Positions 1 to 3,701 of a DNA stretch of 33,249 nt are shown in pieces. The DNA is from an uncultured bacterium (GTDB taxonomy: Bacteria; Bacteroidota; Bacteroidia; Bacteroidales; Bacteroidaceae). The position numbers and the translations under genes are program-made. Under the pieces are notes generated by a model. That model searched no databases, was not told the origin of the DNA, and worked only from the letters and a program-made list of their open reading frames with translations. Numbering within the stretch: position 1 is the first letter of the stretch; each line of letters opens with the position of its first letter. Location of the stretch: contig CAMHUC010000042.1 of the NCBI GenBank assembly GCA_946188155.1, positions 1 to 33,249 on the forward strand, written 5' to 3'.

Positions 1-20
1 AATAACGTCATTGCTTTCAT
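1..20 (-). CDS. 5' end of a minus-strand gene, possibly another antitoxin
   Basis: Only six codons (MKAMTL) lie inside the window, reading leftward from the ATG at 20-18. Support comes from context: a minus-strand promoter at 46-76 sits in the same repeated module that drives the antitoxin at 2180-2443. By analogy this could be the first gene of another toxin-antitoxin pair, but the protein itself is not visible. Confidence 0.3.
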
Positions 21-45
21 AATGATATGTTTGCTATTCTGCCTG

Positions 46-76
46 CAAAAATAGATATAAATTCTGAAACTACAAA
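46..76 (-). promoter_or_regulatory. Bacteroidota-type promoter reading left
   Basis: Minus-strand -7 element TATTTTTG (53-46) and -33 element TTTG (76-73) are separated by 19 nt, the ideal Bacteroidota spacing. The same pair occurs at 2469-2499 in front of the intact antitoxin, as part of a duplicated module. Confidence 0.55.
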
Positions 77-100
77 ATAAAAACTGAAAAAAAAATATAT

Positions 101-205
101 ATGAACGAAGCGCAGACCCGACTGAACAAGATAGACCCCCGGCTGCGGGATGCCGGATGGAGCATCGTGCCCGGCAGCAAGATACTCGGCTCACAAGGGG
201 TCTGA
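101..205 (+). pseudogene. Type I restriction subunit R (HsdR) N-terminal fragment, copy 1
   Basis: This is a 34-codon reading frame starting MNEAQTR and containing IDPRLRDAGW and VPGSKIL. It matches the typical first 30 residues of type I restriction endonuclease subunits (MNEAxTRxxxIDPxLxxAGW). The family is normally about 750-1100 aa, so this is only the extreme N-terminus. The frame stops inside the GGGGTC/GACCCC palindrome at 191-215, and nothing of the helicase or nuclease domains follows. An identical fragment is at 2524-2628. A dead remnant is the simplest reading; a functional micro-ORF is possible but unsupported. Confidence 0.6.
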
Positions 206-215
206 CCCCATGTGA
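191..215. repeat. GGGGTCTGACCCC palindrome, copy 1
   Basis: A 25-nt near-perfect palindrome with 12-nt arms, one mismatch and a single central T. It terminates the HsdR fragment and resembles REP-like palindromes. The second copy is at 2614-2638. Confidence 0.75.
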
Positions 216-224
216 CTCAAAAAG

Positions 225-436
225 ATGCAAATAGAACATTTAGACAAACAAACGGTAGATGGAGCGCAGCTCAACCTCGATGCGCTCTATCAGATTGCGC
301 CCTCCTGTTTTACGGAGGCTGCAGACCCCAAGACGGGAGAAATAAGCGAATGGTCAACTTTGATGTGCTGCGCCAGTTGCTTGGCGATGACGCTGTTGAG
401 GATGCGCTGATATATGCTGAACTCGGTGAGCCTTGA
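225..436 (+). pseudogene. Type III/adenine-specific DNA methyltransferase (Mod) N-terminal fragment, frameshifted
   Basis: The frame opens with MQIEHLDKQTVDG. After a one-base deletion near 340, relative to the copy at 1327, it continues in another frame as MVNFDVLRQLLGDDAVED. This pattern (IEHLDKxT, then FxxLxxLLGDxVED) is typical of the first ~70 residues of Bacteroidota type III Mod methyltransferases. The catalytic DPPY and FxGxG regions are absent. It ends at a TGA two bases before the 62-nt palindrome, so the gene was cut at or near the palindrome and the copy is dead. Confidence 0.62.
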
Positions 437-438
437 TA

Positions 439-500
439 TAACAAGGGGACGGTTCTTTTGTTATCAGCGGGCTGATAACAAAAGAACCGTCCCCTTGTTA
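439..500. repeat. Perfect 30-bp inverted repeat, copy 1
   Basis: Two 30-nt arms (starting TAACAAGGGGACGGTTC) are perfectly complementary around a 2-nt GG loop. Transcribed, it would form an extremely stable hairpin; as DNA it could extrude a cruciform. It sits between an N-terminal and a C-terminal gene fragment. Copy 2 at 1539-1600 has one mismatch. Confidence 0.92.
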
Positions 501-572
501 TGCGCGAAGGTTCGCCAGAAGCGCAAGGAGGTAGGGAGGCTCAAAGAACAATTAAAGGAGTTGAGCGTATGA
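501..572 (+). pseudogene. Unidentified C-terminal gene fragment after the palindrome
   Basis: An open stretch begins directly at the palindrome edge and ends at TGA 570-572. It encodes about 23 residues rich in K, R, E and L (KVRQKRKEVGRLKEQLKEL), a helical C-terminal-like tail. By position it mirrors the HsdS tail after the second palindrome, so it is probably the 3' end of a deleted gene in the same restriction-modification cluster. The family cannot be identified. Confidence 0.35.
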
Positions 573-580
573 ATGTGAAC

Positions 581-991
581 TTACAAACTCCTGATATACT
601 CAGCAGCAGTGTACAACGGCAGTTGACTGTATTCCTCAAAGTCCTTGATGTTGTTGGTGATGATTACATCGCAACCGCCTGCAAGAGCACATTGGTATTG
701 AAGCATGTCTTCAAAATCTTTACAGGGATTGTTAATTGCTGCCCGAAGTTGATTCCTGTCCATTGGAAGTGTATTGACAAGTCTTTCAAATTTGTCCAAA
801 GCATCATAGACTTCATCCCGTGTGTGGTTATGCCTTACTACATAAGCCAAATTGGCAAAGGTCAGCAAAGATGCATAAACCGTTATCTCGCCGGCATTGG
901 CGGCACGAAGTATCAATCCTGCTTCAAAAGCACCAGGACGGTTGTCGTAAAAGTCAATGAGTATGTTAGTATCCAAAAAGACGTTTTTCAT
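581..991 (-). CDS. PIN-domain toxin (VapC-like), pair 1
   Basis: A 136-aa PIN-domain ribonuclease-like toxin. It opens FLDTNILIDF with Asp7 of the metal site. Acidic residues follow at 92-95 (KDFEDML), then Asp108 and an ITNNIKDF tail typical of PIN domains. The usual acidic residue after strand 2 (Glu in SxxTxxEL) is replaced by LTFANLAY, as in some PIN subfamilies, so activity is likely but not certain. It overlaps the antitoxin by 4 nt (ATGA), implying translational coupling in a two-gene operon. Family members usually cleave tRNA or rRNA when the antitoxin is degraded; the target here is unknown. Confidence 0.85.
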   Translation of the reverse strand: MKNVFLDTNILIDFYDNRPGAFEAGLILRAANAGEITVYASLLTFANLAYVVRHNHTRDEVYDALDKFERLVNTLPMDRNQLRAAINNPCKDFEDMLQYQCALAGGCDVIITNNIKDFEEYSQLPLYTAAEYIRSL

Positions 992-1257
992 TTTCCCATA
1001 ATATATGCTAAGCGTTCATCATTGGCAAGATCTTCTTTGGTAATATGCCCCATTCCGCGCAATTGCATAAACTCTTCAGGAAGTTCTGGCAGATTATTCC
1101 AGTCGATAGCAGAATCTTTGGTCTTTACTTTGGTTGTACGCTTATGCGTAGTTGTGATGCGACGAAGAGCCTTGATGGCTTTCTCCATCATGCCCTCGTC
1201 AGTTACAATGACATCTAATTCACGGAATAATTCCGCATTTAACTGTAGTGTTGTCAT
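988..1257 (-). CDS. Antitoxin partner of PIN toxin 1
   Basis: An 89-aa protein starting MTTLQLNAELFRELDVI. It has a predicted helical N-terminus, a basic centre (RRITTTHKRTTKVKTK) and an acidic tail (ELPEEF, KEDLANDERLAYIMG), a layout common in Bacteroidota antitoxins encoded ahead of PIN toxins. It is the first gene of the operon, with a well-formed promoter 23 nt upstream, and overlaps the toxin start by 4 nt. It should neutralise the toxin and probably autoregulate the operon. No textbook DNA-binding fold is recognised by eye. Confidence 0.75.
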   Translation of the reverse strand: MTTLQLNAELFRELDVIVTDEGMMEKAIKALRRITTTHKRTTKVKTKDSAIDWNNLPELPEEFMQLRGMGHITKEDLANDERLAYIMGK

Positions 1258-1279
1258 AACCTAATCGTTTTATCCGCTG

Positions 1280-1310
1280 CAAATTTACAATAAATAAATG
1301 AATAAACAAA
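1280..1310 (-). promoter_or_regulatory. Promoter of toxin-antitoxin pair 1
   Basis: On the minus strand, -33 TTTG (1310-1307), 19 nt, and -7 TAAATTTG (1287-1280). This is a clean Bacteroidota promoter with a short leader to the antitoxin ATG at 1257. Confidence 0.7.
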
Positions 1311-1326
1311 CAAAACAGATAAAAAG

Positions 1327-1575
1327 ATGCAAATAGAACATTTAGACAAGCAAACGGTAGATGGAGCGCAGCTCAACCTCGATGCGCTCTATCAGATTGC
1401 ACCCTCCTGTTTTACGGAGGCTGCAGACCCCAAGACGGGAAAGATTAAGCGAATGGTCAACTTTGATGTGCTGCGCCAGTTGCTTGGCGATGACGCTGTT
1501 GAGGATGCGCTGATATATGCTGAACTCGGTGAGCCTCATAACAAGGGGACGGTTCTTTTGTTATCTGCGGGCTGA
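1327..1575 (+). pseudogene. Mod methyltransferase N-terminal fragment, copy 2
   Basis: An 82-codon frame. The first ~70 residues (MQIEHLDK to YAELGEP) resemble the N-terminus of type III Mod/adenine methyltransferases. The last dozen residues are translated from the left arm of the palindrome and stop in its loop region. Family members run to ~550-650 aa with a DPPY motif that is missing here. Unlike the copy at 225 the frame is unbroken, so a short peptide could be made, but no function is implied. Confidence 0.6.
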
Positions 1576-1600
1576 TAACAAAAGAACCGTCCCCTTGTTA
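1539..1600. repeat. 30-bp inverted repeat, copy 2
   Basis: Same palindrome as 439-500 with one mismatch (TCTGC against TCAGC) near the loop. It separates the Mod N-terminal fragment from an HsdS C-terminal fragment. Confidence 0.92.
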
Positions 1601-1603
1601 TGA

Positions 1604-1750
1604 GTTCCCCCTCTCTCCGAGCAGCAACGCATCGTTGCCTCTCTCGATACCCTCAAATCGAAGGTTGACCTTCTTCAATCGAACTTCGAGAAGATTTCTC
1701 AGGAGTGCGCCGCCCTGAAACAAGCCATATTACGACAAGTATTTGAATAG
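1604..1750 (+). pseudogene. hsdS: Type I specificity subunit (HsdS) C-terminal fragment
   Basis: Forty-eight open codons, read from just after the palindrome, encode VPPLSEQQRIVASLD followed by a helical tail ending ILRQVFE. PLxEQQRIVxxLD is the signature that opens the last conserved helix of HsdS proteins. There is no start codon and both target-recognition domains are absent. It ends 14 nt before the stop codon of the oppositely oriented PIN toxin. The junction with the palindrome suggests that the rest of the gene was lost by deletion. Confidence 0.72.
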
Positions 1751-1764
1751 CGATGAAGGGAAAA

Positions 1765-2190
1765 CTACCTCTGAATCCAGTTCTCAACCTTGATGTTCGG
1801 AATGTTTTCAAAATGCCTGATATTGTCTGTGACAACAGTCAGTCCCTCGCAGAGGGCATGACCGGCAATGATCATGTCAAACTCGTCAACACGTTTGCCT
1901 TTTCTTTCAAGAGCATATTTGATATTGCCGTAGTATTCGGCAGCATCGCCAGACAAGTCAAGGACTATAATCTTTTCAACAAGTTTTCTGATGCGTACCA
2001 CTTCACGAAGATAGTGCTTCTCGCTCTTTCTATTAGCATTGAAGGCTCCATAATAAAGTTCATGCAAAGAAATGGCCGACATACAGCACTTCTCAAACCC
2101 AATCGTCAAAAGTTTACTGATGACGGAAGGATTATTGTCCATAAGCTCTATGAGTATGTTGGTGTCGAGCAAATATTGCTTATTCTTCAT
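1765..2190 (-). CDS. VapC-type PIN-domain toxin, pair 2
   Basis: A 141-aa protein with the complete PIN active site: Asp9 (LLDTNILIE), Glu44 (SAISLHEL), Asp105 (DEFDMIIAGHA) and Asp122 (VVTDNIRHFENI). It fits VapC ribonucleases at typical length. The start overlaps the end of its antitoxin by 11 nt, so the two are co-transcribed and probably translationally coupled. It is not closely similar to the PIN toxin at 581-991; the island carries two distinct pairs rather than a duplication. Confidence 0.92.
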   Translation of the reverse strand: MKNKQYLLDTNILIELMDNNPSVISKLLTIGFEKCCMSAISLHELYYGAFNANRKSEKHYLREVVRIRKLVEKIIVLDLSGDAAEYYGNIKYALERKGKRVDEFDMIIAGHALCEGLTVVTDNIRHFENIPNIKVENWIQR

Positions 2191-2443
2191 CGTACTTGTA
2201 ATTTATCTGGCGAAGGCCGAAAGTATGGCTGTCGCGGAGCATTTTCTTCATATCGTCAGCGGTCATATCGTTGCCGCGAGGTAAAGCCTGAAATTCCCGC
2301 AGCCATTCTTCGTCGCTTTTACGCTGCTTGGCATTCTCCAGCTCTGCTGGCTCAACCAAATGTTCTGCCAGCCACTGACGGTTGCTTAGACTTAGCCCGC
2401 TCAGCATCTGAAGAATACTTTCTAAAGACAATGATGTATTCAT
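2180..2443 (-). CDS. Antitoxin partner of VapC toxin 2
   Basis: An 87-aa protein. The first half (ILQMLSGLSLSNRQWLAEHL) resembles the helical N-termini of Bacteroidota antitoxins upstream of VapC. The second half is charged and ends in an acidic YKYDEE tail. Position ahead of and overlapping a canonical VapC gives most of the confidence. Its promoter at 2469-2499 lies inside the duplicated module that also carries the HsdR start. Confidence 0.75.
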   Translation of the reverse strand: MNTSLSLESILQMLSGLSLSNRQWLAEHLVEPAELENAKQRKSDEEWLREFQALPRGNDMTADDMKKMLRDSHTFGLRQINYKYDEE

Positions 2444-2468
2444 ACGCTACTATTTAACTATCACGCTG

Positions 2469-2499
2469 CAAAAATAGAAATAATATTTGGAACTACAAA
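2469..2499 (-). promoter_or_regulatory. Promoter of toxin-antitoxin pair 2
   Basis: On the minus strand, -33 TTTG (2499-2496), 19 nt, -7 TATTTTTG (2476-2469), 26 nt ahead of the antitoxin ATG. The same promoter occurs at 46-76. Confidence 0.65.
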
Positions 2500-2523
2500 A
2501 TAAAAACTGAAAAAACAATATAT

Positions 2524-2628
2524 ATGAACGAAGCGCAGACCCGACTGAACAAGATAGACCCCCGGCTGCGGGATGCCGGATGGAGCATCGTGCCCGGCAG
2601 CAAGATACTCGGCTCACAAGGGGTCTGA
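2524..2628 (+). pseudogene. HsdR N-terminal fragment, copy 2
   Basis: Identical 34-codon frame to 101-205 (MNEAQTR ... KILGSQGV). It stops in the palindrome at 2614-2638. No downstream HsdR sequence is present. Confidence 0.6.
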
Positions 2629-2638
2629 CCCCATGTGA
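2614..2638. repeat. GGGGTCTGACCCC palindrome, copy 2
   Basis: Identical to 191-215. It lies exactly at the truncated end of the RelE-like toxin remnant. Confidence 0.75.
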
Positions 2639-2639
2639 C

Positions 2640-2702
2640 TCAACTATAAGCAAGACGCTCCAAATCGGAGGCCGCCTCAGGTGTGATGATAACTTTATAC
2701 AT
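2640..2702 (-). pseudogene. RelE/ParE-like toxin, truncated after 20 codons
   Basis: MYKVIITPEAASDLERLAY is the first strand and helix of a RelE/ParE-superfamily toxin (family ~90-100 aa). The frame then meets a TGA at the edge of the duplicated HsdR/palindrome module, so ~75% of the gene is missing. Its ATG overlaps the end of the upstream antitoxin remnant, the normal arrangement for such pairs. Confidence 0.6.
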
Positions 2703-2886
2703 TGTATCCGTTTCTCTTCAGGAACGTTGTTAAGTCTTCGTCAGGACGCATTTCCATTCCTTCACCTCTGGCTATCTGTTGTTCCGCACGCTAAATCTTG
2801 GCGAAGAATTCTTCCTTCGTCATCTGGGTTGGGTCTTCTTTCTCTGCAAACAACTTACGCAAGTATTTTGCCACTCGTTTCATCAT
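2695..2886 (-). pseudogene. RelB/Phd-like antitoxin with an internal amber codon
   Basis: Reading left from ATG 2886-2884, the frame gives MMKRVAKYLRKLF, then MTKEEFFAKI, an in-frame TAG at 2793-2791, and RAEQQIARGEGMEMRPDEDLTTFLKRNGYNV to TAA 2697-2695. MTKEEFxxKIxxAE and MxPDEDLxxFLxxxGY are typical of antitoxins paired with RelE/ParE toxins in Bacteroidota. The amber codon and the truncated downstream toxin show that the pair is dead. If translation began at the internal Met, the antitoxin would still be cut after ten residues. Confidence 0.55.
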
Positions 2887-2892
2887 TTCAAG

Positions 2893-3123
2893 GAGCGCCA
2901 TGCAGACTATGCAGAGGTGGCTGTGACATCCGAGCGTAGCGACCTGAAGGCTTTCCTGTCGAAAGTGCCCGACGCTTTCAACAGGAAGGATATGGAGAAA
3001 GCGTACAGTTTTACAAGATCGACAGCTGGCAGAGTATTGGACAAAATGGAAGCAGAAGGCTTAATACGCGGTGTGGGTAAAAAGGGAAGCCACACGTTTT
3101 ATTACGAGAAAGTAAAATTATGA
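2893..3123 (+). pseudogene. C-terminal winged-helix fragment of an unidentified protein
   Basis: The last ~76 codons of an open frame encode a helix-turn-helix-like segment (FNRKDMEKAYSFTRSTAGRVLDKMEAEGLIRGVGKKGSHTFYYEKV), a winged helix with its beta-wing. Upstream in the same frame the sequence is antisense to the antitoxin remnant and not protein-like, so the 5' part of the gene seems lost. Similar winged helices end some plasmid/prophage replication or DUF3987-type proteins, but the family cannot be fixed. Confidence 0.4.
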
Positions 3124-3147
3124 AAATGAAAAAAGTAATCAGACAAT

Positions 3148-3582
3148 ATGAAAATGAAAAGTAATCAGTCACGAGGCTGGCGCCTGAACAATCCGTGCTG
3201 CATCCGCAGGGGGGCGAAATGGGTAGGGCTGTCAGCAGAACAGAAGGACAAGGATTTCTGTACGTTTGTTTCTCCGTTCTACGGGTTCCGTGCAGCGATT
3301 ATCATCATCTGCAAGACTTACTACGAACAGCGTCGAGTGACCATCAGGCAGATTATTGAGAGGTGGGCTCCCGCGATGGAGAATCATACGAAGTCGTACG
3401 TTGACCATGTGTCGAGGAGTGTGGGCTTGGGGGCTGATGTATTCCTGCCGTGCCCCAAGCGTGAAACGAAAAAATTATGGGCGTCGGTCATCTGGGCTAT
3501 TGCCCTGCATGAGAACGGCTATGTGCCTAATGGTACGGAGGGGGTTATAAACTCTGCATTTGACTTGATATTTCCGTCATAA
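3148..3582 (+). CDS. Phage-type structural / lysozyme-like protein
   Basis: A 144-aa protein. The N-terminal pattern RGWRLNNPCCIRRGAKWVGL, then FCTFVSPFYGFRAAI and IIERWAPAMENHTKSYVDHVS, matches a widespread family in Bacteroidota prophages and mobile regions. That family is often called structural protein or P5-like and has a lysozyme-like fold (RGIRNNNPGNIR ... FxxFxxxxxGxRA ... WAPxxENxTxxY). It has no signal peptide. It stands alone here, followed by a terminator at 3639-3670, so it is probably a leftover of a prophage or mobile element. The start at 3148 is favoured because the family motif begins ten residues in. Confidence 0.75.
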   Translation: MKMKSNQSRGWRLNNPCCIRRGAKWVGLSAEQKDKDFCTFVSPFYGFRAAIIIICKTYYEQRRVTIRQIIERWAPAMENHTKSYVDHVSRSVGLGADVFLPCPKRETKKLWASVIWAIALHENGYVPNGTEGVINSAFDLIFPS

Positions 3583-3638
3583 TCACAATGAGCACAGCAC
3601 ATGGTTCGGAAGTTAGAGAAGTTAAAGAAGTTATGACG

Positions 3639-3670
3639 ATAGCTGGCCTGTGAAGGCCGGCTATTTTCTT
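3639..3670 (+). terminator. Rho-independent terminator after the phage-type gene
   Basis: Arms ATAGCTGGCC and GGCCGGCTAT (one G-T pair, loop TGTGAA) followed by TTTCTT. It also lies just beyond the 3' end of the converging helicase gene. Confidence 0.7.
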
Positions 3671-3701
3671 CCTACCCTCCTACCCTCCTACCCTCCTACC
3701 C
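3671..3701. repeat. 8-bp tandem repeat (CCTACCCT) at the helicase stop codon
   Basis: Nearly four copies of CCTACCCT. On the minus strand they encode the last residues GRRVGG and supply the TAG stop of the SNF2 helicase, so slippage here would change its C-terminus. Confidence 0.85.

Larger units (their letters stand above)
43..221. repeat. Direct repeat module, copy 1 (promoter + HsdR start + palindrome)
   Basis: About 178 bp that recur at 2466-2643. The left third diverges slightly. From the HsdR start codon to the end the two copies are essentially identical. Each copy holds a leftward promoter, the first 34 codons of an HsdR-like gene reading right, and a GGGGTC/GACCCC palindrome. Confidence 0.85.
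219..500. repeat. Direct repeat module, copy 1 (Mod start + long palindrome)
   Basis: About 282 bp repeated almost exactly at 1321-1600. Each copy holds the N-terminal part of a type III Mod-like methyltransferase gene followed by a 62-nt palindrome. The copies differ by a few substitutions and one base deleted in copy 1 near position 340, which breaks its frame. Confidence 0.88.
1321..1600. repeat. Direct repeat module, copy 2 (Mod start + long palindrome)
   Basis: Second copy of the 219-500 module. It keeps the Mod reading frame intact and ends in the same palindrome. The two copies bracket toxin-antitoxin pair 1. Confidence 0.88.
2466..2643. repeat. Direct repeat module, copy 2 (promoter + HsdR start + palindrome)
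   Basis: Second copy of 43-221. Its right edge truncates a RelE-like toxin gene on the minus strand. Confidence 0.85.

Noticed and set aside
581..2443. The two PIN toxin-antitoxin pairs as a tandem duplication
   Set aside because: Both toxins and antitoxins differ throughout; only the flanking restriction-gene modules are duplicated.
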